From: DAOTTI01 sp034437795
GTDB taxonomy: Bacteria > Chloroflexota > UBA11872 > UBA12225
Assembly: GCA_034437795.1 (NCBI GenBank)
Contig: DAOTTI010000107.1
Span: 1 to 7,833, forward strand
Direction of reading: 5' to 3'
DNA: 7,833 nucleotides
Positions 1-6,566 of the stretch are shown in pieces. A model generated the notes under the pieces. That model saw only the letters and a list, made by a program, of their open reading frames with translations. It searched no databases and was not told the origin of the DNA. Numbering within the stretch: the first letter of the stretch is position 1; each line of letters begins with the position of its first letter. The translations under genes and the position numbers were made by a program.

Positions 1-491
1 GGCGCTGCGGTGGTGAAGACGACATCTACCCAGTAGTTGGTGGCCTGATAGCTCCCTGTGGGGAAGCTCCCCGCCGGCCCATAGGCGAATACGCCATTGC
101 GCCCGTCGGTGGCGTCTGCCAGCGCACGCAACGGCGCGTTGGCGATGCCCGCACCGGCGAACGCGTCACGGTCGGCAGCGTATCCCCCATTGGGCGCATG
201 GTAGGCGGCAATGTAGGTCGTGTTGGCGCTAATGGCCACTGGCTGGGCAAAGTCCACCTGCTGCCAACCGGAGGCCGTCTCGTTACTGAACGTAGCGCTG
301 GCCAGCAGCTGGCCGGTGCCGGTCCAGAGATGGGCGGTGTGGAGGCCGGTGTTTGCCGGGCCTTTGTAGAAGCGGATCCCCGTAATGTAACCGTCAACGT
401 CGGCCTGGAACTTGACGCCGAGTTCCACGGCATTCGGATCGGCCTGAGACGCCACGGTCGGGGTGGCGGCGCCCGACCAGATCGTGCAAGG
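1..491 (-). other. DUF4082 domain, reaching the window edge
   Basis: Residues 1222 onward include NAVELGVKFQADVDGYITGI (1241-1260), FYKGPANTGLHTAHLW (1262-1277), ASATFSNETASGWQQVDF (1285-1302), ANTTYIAAYHAPNGGYA (1310-1326) and NYWVDVVF (1373-1380). These are the hallmarks of DUF4082, a beta-sandwich found in large exoproteins, often in several copies. The domain is almost complete at the window edge. Further copies or a C-terminal anchor may follow to the left. Confidence 0.88.
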
Positions 492-3400
492 GCACTGGCG
501 CAGCGCAGCCGTAGTGAAGGTGAAGTCGTCGGAGACGGCCAGGTTGCCGGCCGCGTCGCGGCTCTTCACCCGATAGTGGTACGTCGTATTGGGTACGAGC
601 CCCGTGATCTGCAGAGAGTGGCTGCTGTTGAGACTGCTCGCTAGTGGCGTGGTACTACCATAGGCGGTGGTTGAGCCGTACTCCACCTGACCATCGGCCG
701 GCTCGTCGGTCGTCCAGGTGATGATTGCCGCCGTGCTGCTCACGGCACTGGCTTGCACAGCGCTGAGTACCGGTGGGGACGTGTCGGGAACGCCTGGGGC
801 ATTCGCAGACCAGAGCGCACCGCCAGCTAAGGCGGCATCCTGAGCCTCACCTGCACCGTCGAAGGCCGTAGTCCCGGCTCCTTCATCGAAGCGCCAGTAC
901 CCGACGAGCCCGTTGGGCGCCCCATTCAGCTCCCTGCGGAAGGCAGCGGCGATATCGCTGGGGGAGCGCACGACGTTCCAGATACGCACGTCGTCCAGCT
1001 TCCCGTTCCAGTAAGCGGTCTGGAGTAGCGTCCCCCCAATGTGCAGCGGCCCTCGATTGCCGCGCGTGCTGATAGCAGGCAAGCTCGTTTGCTGTACCTG
1101 GACCCCATCCAGGAACAAGGTCAGCGTCCGCGTGGAGGCCTGCAGGGTAGCCGCCGCGTGATGCCAGGAATTCGGGTCGACGCCACCTAGGTAGTGAAAG
1201 AGAACCTGGTTGTTCCAGGTAGTCTTCGCTCCGACGTAGAGATTGCCCCACTCAATCCACATCTGGTAGGGCGTCTCGCCCTCCATGGCTGTGTCGTCCT
1301 TCAAGACGATAAAGGTAGGTGGGTGATTAAAGCCACCGGGCGTCTCGTCCTTGAACCACGCCTCAATCGTCCAGTCACCGGTCAGGTTGAGCTCAGCACG
1401 GTGCGGCGCCTCAGCATAGGCAGAAGTGCCATTCAAGCTCAAGCTGCGGGGCGTAACGTCGAAGGTGGCTGTGAAGGTCACGTCGGATGAGCCGAGAGTG
1501 ACGTTGTGCTGCTGGGCCCCGCCATCTGACCAGGAATTGAACCGAGCGCCGCTCTGTGGCGATGGAACGTAGATGGTGTGCTTTGAGCCCGCGACGGTCG
1601 TGCGTGTGAACGGGGAGAGCCCACTCTCCCCATCATAGACCACCCGCAGCCAGGGCGGCGACGTTAGCAGCGTGATCTGGACCGTCTGTGGGAACACGCT
1701 CACGGAGGTCGTAGCGGTCAGCCCGCCGCTGTCGGTGGCCGTGAGCACGATCTCGAAATGGCTGTCATCACCGTGATCGGGGACAATGAAGCTGCCGCTT
1801 GAGCCGGTGAAGCTGGTGAACGAGTGGGTGTGGCAGACACCGTACGGGCAGTGCTTGATGTTGATCTGCCAGCTAAGGCTAGCCGCGGGCAGTGAGCCAT
1901 CCTCGGAGTCGGTAGCGGACCCGGAAAGCGTGATCACATCGCCAACCTTATAGGTCAGGGATGCGTCGGGCGCCACGATCACCGGTACCGGCGAGAGGTT
2001 GCCGGCGCCCACCTTCACCGTGGCCGTCCCCGTGCCCATGCGCCCGTCGCTCACGGTGAGTGTGGCCGTGTAGGTGCCAGAAGTCGTGTAGGTGTGCTGC
2101 GGGTTGGCCTCATGCGACGGCGGCGTGCCGTCACCAAAGTCCCACGCAAATTGCAGCGGATCCCCGTCTGGATCGACGGATCCGGCGCTGGAGAATTGCA
2201 CGGTGAGCGGGAGCAGACCGCTATCGGGAGTAACCGAGGCAACGGCGGTCGGTGGGGTATTGCCTGGGGTGTAGCGAATGCGCCGGATCTGGCCGGTGGT
2301 GATGGAAAGGTAGTAAATGTTGCCGTCAGGGCCAGCCTCGATGTCAACCGGCGCGTCAGCACCCGTTGCAAAGTCGGCCACGCTACCGGGCACAAGCCGG
2401 TTGGCGTCGTCTACCTGCAACGTCCTAATGAAGCCCTGACCGTAGTCTCCATAGAAGTACCGGCCCTGGTACTGTGATGGATAAGCAGTCCCCGTGTAGA
2501 AGGCTCCCCCGGTGGCCGCGGAGCTCCCGCCATTGTGGTCCCAGGCGACGAGCGGAAACCATACGGCGCCGGTCCCGCGGGCGTAGAGCGTCTGGCACAC
2601 GGGATATGGCTCGTATCCTGCCTGACGAACGTAGCCTTCGTAACAGGGCCAGCCAAGATTAGTGCCGGCCGGTACGGCGCTGACCTTCTCCCACGTGTTC
2701 CAGCCGACGTCTCCTAAGTAAGGGATCCCGCTCCCTGGACGAAGGTTGAAGCGATAGGCGTTACGCAGACCATAGGCCCATACTTTGGAGCGATTGGCGT
2801 TCGGATCGCCGTTCCAGAACGGATTGCTCGGAACGCCCTGGCCAGTCGTGGTGATGCGCAGGACCTTGCCGGCCAGCGAATCCAGGTTCTGGGCGCGCAG
2901 GGCATTCTCGTCCACGAAGTTGAAGTGCGCGCCGTCGCCGAGCGTGACGAAAAGCGTGCCATCGGCGGCGAACTTCAGGTTGCCCACGGAGTGGGATGGG
3001 GAGTCCGACGGGATGCAGTCACTCCCCAGCGGGAAGTCGTTACAACTGTTGCCGACGACCGTTCCCAGCAGCACCAGCTCGCTACTTGGGGACGCGGCAT
3101 CGCCGACGGCGGTGTAACGGGCCACCCGTGCCGTCTTGAGGCCAGCGTAGAGGGCAGCGTTGTTCTCGTAGGTGTACGCCAGGTAGACGTAGCCGTTGCT
3201 CGCGAAGTTCGGATCGACGGCAATGCCAAGGAGACCGTGATCCCAGTAGTCGTTGACCCGATCGCGCAGGTCGATGAACGGAGCAGGCAGGAGCGCTCCA
3301 TCCTTCACGATCCGGACGACGCCCTGCTTCATGGCGATCAGGATCCGCCCGTCAGGCAGAAACACGAAGGCGGTAGGCTGCCCATCCTTCTGGAGGTCCA

Positions 3401-4154
3401 GCTGCGCCACCACCTCCAGCGCGAACCCTGCCGGCATGGTGGGGGCCGCCAGCGGGGCAGCCATGGCCGGGCGAGGGCGCAACGGGTCGCTGGCTCGCAG
3501 CGCGCTGACCAGGGCGGCGGCGTCACTGGCCAGGCGGCCCGGCGCAGACTGCGCCTCGCCGCTGCCTGCGCCGTTCCTGGCCAGTCGCGCCTCGTTCGAT
3601 GGCGGTCCGGCCGGCTGGCCATCGTACCGCACACATCCCCGGCCAGCAGCATGGGCATCCGCCTCCGCTGCGAGCAGGCGTTGGTGGTGCTTGCCGTAAT
3701 GCTCCTGCCCGGTCCTGCGATCCTTGGCCGCACTCACCTTTGCTAGCCCGGCCTTGACGAGTTCCTCCGCCAGCAGGCGCCCGTCGCGGGTTGTAGCGTG
3801 ATACATGCGCCGGCCGCGCGCGTCGAAGACGATGTCCGCGTCGTCCTCCAACCGTAGCCCGCCCTTGGTCAGGGCCCACATCAGGCCAATAGCTGCCTGG
3901 CCACACGCGGTGTTCCCCTGCGGGGCTGTGATGCCGAGCAGGCCAATACCCGTCTGCTGGCCAAGGAGCCAGGTTTCGATGGTATCGCCGTCGATCACGC
4001 GGATAGACGACGTCGTATCCAGGGGACCGCCGCCGGCCGGAGGGGCGCCCCCGGGCGGCACGCGTTGCGCGTCCGCTTGGCGAGGCCGTCCCACACCGCC
4101 CAGACCGAATAGCAGCGACACCGCCACCAGAGCCAGCAGGCAACGACGCACCAT
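1..4154 (-). CDS. Secreted multidomain protein: SNase-like + glucose/sorbosone dehydrogenase + PKD + LamG-like + Fn3 + DUF4082 (3' end beyond window)
   Basis: One frame stays open for 1384 codons from ATG 4154-4152 to the left edge, with no stop or frameshift and coherent domains throughout. Residues 1-30 look like a Sec signal peptide: MVRR, a hydrophobic LLALVAVSLLFGLGG core, and an ADA-Q cleavage site near 29/30. Then come a degenerate SNase-like domain (about 50-178), a low-complexity linker, a glucose/sorbosone dehydrogenase propeller (about 240-628), a PKD domain (633-716), an Ig-like/'WSDGG' region (719-898), a LamG-like domain (903-1115), an Fn3-like domain (1125-1216) and DUF4082 (1222 onward). 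Upstream, AGAGGG at 4166-4171 lies 11 nt from the ATG, a weak ribosome-binding site. It probably works outside the cell, oxidising sugars and binding glycans or cell surface; the substrate is unknown. The C-terminus and any anchor lie outside the window. High confidence in the gene and domains, low in the exact role. Confidence 0.93.
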   Translation of the reverse strand, partial: MVRRCLLALVAVSLLFGLGGVGRPRQADAQRVPPGGAPPAGGGPLDTTSSIRVIDGDTIETWLLGQQTGIGLLGITAPQGNTACGQAAIGLMWALTKGGLRLEDDADIVFDARGRRMYHATTRDGRLLAEELVKAGLAKVSAAKDRRTGQEHYGKHHQRLLAAEADAHAAGRGCVRYDGQPAGPPSNEARLARNGAGSGEAQSAPGRLASDAAALVSALRASDPLRPRPAMAAPLAAPTMPAGFALEVVAQLDLQKDGQPTAFVFLPDGRILIAMKQGVVRIVKDGALLPAPFIDLRDRVNDYWDHGLLGIAVDPNFASNGYVYLAYTYENNAALYAGLKTARVARYTAVGDAASPSSELVLLGTVVGNSCNDFPLGSDCIPSDSPSHSVGNLKFAADGTLFVTLGDGAHFNFVDENALRAQNLDSLAGKVLRITTTGQGVPSNPFWNGDPNANRSKVWAYGLRNAYRFNLRPGSGIPYLGDVGWNTWEKVSAVPAGTNLGWPCYEGYVRQAGYEPYPVCQTLYARGTGAVWFPLVAWDHNGGSSAATGGAFYTGTAYPSQYQGRYFYGDYGQGFIRTLQVDDANRLVPGSVADFATGADAPVDIEAGPDGNIYYLSITTGQIRRIRYTPGNTPPTAVASVTPDSGLLPLTVQFSSAGSVDPDGDPLQFAWDFGDGTPPSHEANPQHTYTTSGTYTATLTVSDGRMGTGTATVKVGAGNLSPVPVIVAPDASLTYKVGDVITLSGSATDSEDGSLPAASLSWQINIKHCPYGVCHTHSFTSFTGSSGSFIVPDHGDDSHFEIVLTATDSGGLTATTSVSVFPQTVQITLLTSPPWLRVVYDGESGLSPFTRTTVAGSKHTIYVPSPQSGARFNSWSDGGAQQHNVTLGSSDVTFTATFDVTPRSLSLNGTSAYAEAPHRAELNLTGDWTIEAWFKDETPGGFNHPPTFIVLKDDTAMEGETPYQMWIEWGNLYVGAKTTWNNQVLFHYLGGVDPNSWHHAAATLQASTRTLTLFLDGVQVQQTSLPAISTRGNRGPLHIGGTLLQTAYWNGKLDDVRIWNVVRSPSDIAAAFRRELNGAPNGLVGYWRFDEGAGTTAFDGAGEAQDAALAGGALWSANAPGVPDTSPPVLSAVQASAVSSTAAIITWTTDEPADGQVEYGSTTAYGSTTPLASSLNSSHSLQITGLVPNTTYHYRVKSRDAAGNLAVSDDFTFTTAALRQCPCTIWSGAATPTVASQADPNAVELGVKFQADVDGYITGIRFYKGPANTGLHTAHLWTGTGQLLASATFSNETASGWQQVDFAQPVAISANTTYIAAYHAPNGGYAADRDAFAGAGIANAPLRALADATDGRNGVFAYGPAGSFPTGSYQATNYWVDVVFTTAA
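507..782 (-). other. Fibronectin type III-like domain
   Basis: Residues 1125-1216 start DTSPPVLSAVQAS, then IITWTTDEPADGQVEYG (1144-1160), HSLQITGLVPNTTYHYRVKSRDAAGN (1179-1204) and FTFTT. This is the Fn3 / purple-acid-phosphatase N-terminal pattern common as a spacer in bacterial exoproteins. It links the LamG-like domain to DUF4082. Confidence 0.85.
810..1448 (-). other. LamG-like (concanavalin A-like) domain
   Basis: Residues 903-1115 show the LamG-like jelly-roll pattern: SLSLNGTSAYAEAP (904-917), LTGDWTIEAWFK (924-935), WHHAAATL (997-1004), LTLFLDGVQV (1011-1020), LHIGG (1037-1041), GKLDDVRIWNVVRS (1051-1064) and LVGYWRFDEGAGTTAFD (1083-1099). Such domains in bacterial exoproteins usually bind carbohydrate or mediate adhesion. 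No ligand can be inferred from sequence alone. Confidence 0.88.
1461..2000 (-). other. Ig-like and 'WSDGG' beta-rich region with His/Cys motif
   Basis: Residues 719-898 hold two beta-rich stretches. The first (719-820) runs from SPVPVIVAP through GDVITLSGSATDSEDG to LTATDSGGLTATTSV and carries HCPYGVCHTH at 768-777. The second (about 823-898) includes RFNSWSDGGAQQHNVTL (871-887) and ends TFTATF. I recall a similar tail on other secreted sugar dehydrogenases of this type, but I cannot name a Pfam family with certainty. It is probably structural, and the His/Cys cluster could bind metal or form a disulfide. Confidence 0.6.
2007..2258 (-). other. PKD domain
   Basis: Residues 633-716 begin NTPPTAVASVTPDSG and contain SVDPDGDPLQFAWDFGDG (659-676), HTYTTSGTYTATLTVSD (687-703) and a closing TATVKV strand. 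This is the standard PKD beta-sandwich pattern (WDFGDG, then YxxxGxYTxxLTVxD). It usually acts as a spacer or binding module in extracellular proteins and often follows the dehydrogenase propeller, as it does here. Confidence 0.9.
2271..3437 (-). other. Glucose/sorbosone dehydrogenase (PQQ-type) beta-propeller domain
   Basis: Residues about 240-628 carry the family landmarks in order: FLPDGRILIAMKQGVVRIV (265-283), GLLGIAVDPNFASNGYVYL (307-325), HSVGNLKFAADGTLFVTLGDG (388-408), NLDSLAGKVLRI (423-434), NPFWNGDPNANRSKVWAYGLRNAYRF (444-469), GDVGWNTWEKV (481-491), NLGWPCYEG (499-507) and YFYGDYGQGFIRTL (567-579). His388 and Arg464 sit where soluble PQQ glucose dehydrogenase has its catalytic His and cofactor Arg. 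The domain probably oxidises a sugar at the cell surface using PQQ. Many family members have no known substrate, so activity is inferred. Confidence 0.88.
3621..4007 (-). other. Degenerate staphylococcal-nuclease-like (TNase) domain within the secreted protein
   Basis: Residues about 50-178 follow the SNase order: VIDGDT (54-58), a LLGITAP strand (72-78), CGQAA (84-88), a DARGRR turn (111-116), DGRLLAEELVKAGLA (124-138) and an AAEADAHAAGRG helix (162-172). Compared with staphylococcal nuclease, the first metal Asp (D57, equivalent to D21) and the second catalytic Arg (R115, equivalent to R87) are kept. The first Arg is Gly71 (R35), the second metal Asp is Thr76 (D40) and the general-base Glu is Gln79 (E43). 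A dead or repurposed nuclease fold is the most likely reading. The alignment was made by eye. Confidence 0.75.
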
Positions 4155-4273
4155 GGTCAACAAATCCCTCTCGCCGTCCGATGCCAGGTTTGATCCGCGC
4201 CGGACCGAGCGACCGGTCAGTCTACGCGGATGCCCGCAGGTTCTTTGACACGCCCACCACTGGCGCCAGCGTC

Positions 4274-4288
4274 GACCGGCTTCCGGCC
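4274..4288 (-). other. GC hairpin after the fusion-gene stop (possible weak terminator)
   Basis: Six bases after the TAA (4297-4295), the minus strand can form a 6-bp stem GGCCGG/CCGGTC (one G-U pair) with an AAG loop. No T-run follows, so intrinsic termination is doubtful. The rest of the 140-base spacer to the secreted-protein gene (4155-4294) shows no convincing promoter. Confidence 0.3.
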
Positions 4289-4294
4289 GCGCCG

Positions 4295-6553
4295 TTAGAC
4301 AAGGACCGCAGGCCGGGCAGTGAGGTTGTGTTCCAGCGGTACCTTGCGGCCATCACCTCCCGAGACGCGGTACGCCGCCACCAGTTTGCGCACCGCCTCC
4401 ACCACGTCCAGCACGTCGCGTTCGGTCATCTTGGGATACAGCGGGAGCGAGAGCAGCCGGTCGCTGACCGCCGCCGCCTGGGGCAGATCTTCTGGGCGCA
4501 AGCCCAGGGCCTGCCGGTAGTAGGGCTGGAGGTGCAGCGAGCGGAAGTGGACCCCCGTCCCGATGTTCTCCCGCCGCAGCGCCTCCATGAACCCATCGCG
4601 GTCCAGGCGCAGACGATCAAGGCGGAGCAGGATGATGAACAGATGCCAGGCGTGGCGCACCCCCTCCACCCGCCGCAGGGTCTCAATCTCCGGCAGGTCG
4701 GCCAACGCCTCCTGGTAGATCCGCGCGTAGCGCTCCCGGATCTGGATAAACCCATCGAGCTTGGGGAGCTGGTGAATGCCCACGGCAGCCTGAATGTCGG
4801 TCATGTTGTACTTGAAGCCGGGGAGCAAGGTCTCCCAGTGCTGGTACCCAGCGTTGGAGTAGCGCTTCCAGGCGTCCTTGCTGATACCGTGCAGGCTATA
4901 GAGCCGGCACTGCTCAGCGAAGGCGTCATCGTTAGTCAAAATGGCCCCGCCCTCAATGGTGGTCATGTTCTTGATGGGGTAGAAGCTGTAGCACGTGGCC
5001 AGCGTGCCGGGCAGATTACCGATCTTCTCGCCATGGTACTCCGCTCCAATCCCATGGGCGGCATCCTCAATGACGGCCAGCCCATGGCGCCGCGCGATGG
5101 CATAGATGGCATCCATCTCCACCGGCTGGCCGGCCATGTGCACGGGAATGATGGCCTTGGTGCGCGCCGTGACGGCCGCCGCCACGGCCTGCGGATCCAT
5201 GTTGAGGGTCGTCGGGTCCACGTCCACCAGCACCGGCGTGGCACCCTGGTGCACGATCACGTTGGCCGTCGCCGGAAACGTGATGGCCGTGGTGATCACT
5301 TCGTCGCCCGGGCCGACCCCGAGGGCGGCGAGCGAGACGTGAAGCGCCGCGGTACAGCTATTCACCGCGATGGCATGCTTGGCGCCGGCGTACGTTGCCA
5401 GCATCTGCTCAAAGCGCTTGGTGCGCGGCCCGGTCGTCATCCAACCGGAGCGCATGCACTCAAGTACCTCCTCCTCCTCGTCGCGACCAATGAGCGGCAG
5501 GGCGAAGGGGAGGAAGTCAGGCCGGACGGGATCGCCGCCGTCCATCGCCGGGCGCTCGCTGCGCGCCCGCACGTGCTTGACCGTATAGAAGCGCGTATCC
5601 GAGAGATCGCCCAGCCGTCCCGACTGGATCGCCCGCGCCATCTCGACGATGCTCTCGGTCAGGTCACAGCGTGGGACGAAGCCCAGCTGTTCCGCAGCCT
5701 TTCGGAAGGAGACGCGATAGCTACGCTTGTCCGCGTCGTCCGGCACCGTCGTCACGGTGATGTCCAGGTGAGGCAGCGCCTCACGTACGTGACTGGCCAG
5801 ATCCTGGATCTGGAAGTTGTGGTGATCCGCGCCAATGTTGAAGACCTGGCGATCGATCGCTTCAGGATGCGCCTGCAGCACCGTGAGGTACGCCTGGGCA
5901 GCGTCAGCGACATGCACGAATGGGCGCCACTGGCGCCCGCCGCCGAGCACGTAGATGGCGCGCCGCGTGACCGCATGCATGACCATGAGATTGATCGCCA
6001 GGTCGAAGCGCATCCGCGGCGAGAGGCCGTACAGCGTAGCCATGCGCAAGGCGGTGACCGCCATCCCCGGCACCGGCAGCGCGAACAGGGCTTGCTCCGC
6101 CTCCGCCTTCTTCTGGGCGTACAGCGACACCGGATGGAGCTCTGACTGCTCGTCCACCAGCGGGCTTGGATTGGAGCCATAGACGCTGCATGACGAGGCA
6201 TAGATGAACCGCCGAACTCCCGCGCGGGCGCTGCGTCGCGCCAGTTCGGTGGTGGCCTCAAAGTTCACGCGCTGCGTCAACTCCGGCTTCAGGTCACAAG
6301 ATGGGTCGTTGGAGAGCGCAGCCAGATGGATGACGGCATCCACACCGTCCAGGAAGCCGTTGTATTTGGCGAGCTCGGTCACGTCGCCTTCGATCAAGCG
6401 AAACCGCGGGTGCTCCAGGACGGCGGCGAGCGGCTCACGCCCAAAGAGGAGCCGGTCGAAGACGTCAACCTGATAGCCTTCGTCGAGCAGCATCGGGACC
6501 AGCACGGACCCGAGATAGCCGGCTCCACCGGTCACCAGCACGCGTTTGGACAT
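4295..6553 (-). CDS. Fused nucleotide-sugar SDR epimerase/dehydrogenase and ArnB-like PLP aminotransferase
   Basis: A single 752-residue protein. Residues 1-320 are an extended SDR: TGGAGYLG NAD(P)-binding loop (8-15), HLAALS (76-81), SSCSVYG (120-126), and the catalytic YAQKK pair Y145/K149. The loop before VYG lacks the Asp-Glu of NDP-sugar 4,6-dehydratases, so epimerase, ketoreductase or C4-oxidase chemistry is more likely. Residues about 321-346 are a linker. Residues 347-730 are a DegT/DnrJ/EryC1/StrS aminotransferase closely resembling ArnB in wording: SGWMTTGP (369-376), GDEVIT (416-421), IEDAAHG (495-501, Asp497 to the PLP nitrogen), SFYPIKNMTTIEGG (523-536, Lys528 the PLP lysine), GFKYNMTDIQAA (579-590), GTGVHFRSLH (665-674). 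It probably oxidises or epimerises an NDP-sugar and transaminates the 4-keto sugar using glutamate, in the cytoplasm. The start is fixed by a strong ribosome-binding site. No stop or clear internal start separates the halves. Usual family lengths (about 320 and 380) match each half. Confidence 0.93.
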   Translation of the reverse strand: MSKRVLVTGGAGYLGSVLVPMLLDEGYQVDVFDRLLFGREPLAAVLEHPRFRLIEGDVTELAKYNGFLDGVDAVIHLAALSNDPSCDLKPELTQRVNFEATTELARRSARAGVRRFIYASSCSVYGSNPSPLVDEQSELHPVSLYAQKKAEAEQALFALPVPGMAVTALRMATLYGLSPRMRFDLAINLMVMHAVTRRAIYVLGGGRQWRPFVHVADAAQAYLTVLQAHPEAIDRQVFNIGADHHNFQIQDLASHVREALPHLDITVTTVPDDADKRSYRVSFRKAAEQLGFVPRCDLTESIVEMARAIQSGRLGDLSDTRFYTVKHVRARSERPAMDGGDPVRPDFLPFALPLIGRDEEEEVLECMRSGWMTTGPRTKRFEQMLATYAGAKHAIAVNSCTAALHVSLAALGVGPGDEVITTAITFPATANVIVHQGATPVLVDVDPTTLNMDPQAVAAAVTARTKAIIPVHMAGQPVEMDAIYAIARRHGLAVIEDAAHGIGAEYHGEKIGNLPGTLATCYSFYPIKNMTTIEGGAILTNDDAFAEQCRLYSLHGISKDAWKRYSNAGYQHWETLLPGFKYNMTDIQAAVGIHQLPKLDGFIQIRERYARIYQEALADLPEIETLRRVEGVRHAWHLFIILLRLDRLRLDRDGFMEALRRENIGTGVHFRSLHLQPYYRQALGLRPEDLPQAAAVSDRLLSLPLYPKMTERDVLDVVEAVRKLVAAYRVSGGDGRKVPLEHNLTARPAVLV

Positions 6554-6560
6554 GATATGT

Positions 6561-6566
6561 CTCCTT
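6561..6566 (-). promoter_or_regulatory. Ribosome-binding site of the fusion gene, overlapping the acetyltransferase stop
   Basis: AAGGAG on the minus strand lies 7 nt upstream of the ATG at 6553-6551 and shares bases with the acetyltransferase TAA (6567-6565). This fixes the fusion start and implies that the two genes are read from one transcript with coupled translation. Confidence 0.85.

Noticed and set aside
2925..3746. Plus-strand open frame of 273 codons opposite the dehydrogenase propeller
   Set aside because: No domain, composition typical of an antisense shadow, and it lies opposite well-conserved dehydrogenase motifs.
3523..4143. Minus-strand open frame of 206 codons at the start of the secreted protein
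   Set aside because: It is out of frame with the signal peptide and SNase-like domain, is low in complexity (Gly, Arg, Ala, Pro), and the continuous frame from 4154 explains the region.
1..4154. Possible frameshifts or pseudogene because many short open frames cover this stretch
   Set aside because: Reading codon by codon from ATG 4154 gives exactly 1384 codons down to position 3 with no stop and unbroken domain order. The short frames are shadows.
5504..5602. A separate aminotransferase gene starting at Met337 of the fusion
   Set aside because: No stop codon precedes it and no convincing ribosome-binding site lies before the ATG at 5545-5543.
4181..6145. Plus-strand open frame of 654 codons opposite the fusion gene
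   Set aside because: Its translation is rich in Arg, His, Gly and Val with no recognisable domain, while the opposite strand encodes two intact enzyme domains. It is a shadow of G/C-rich codon use.
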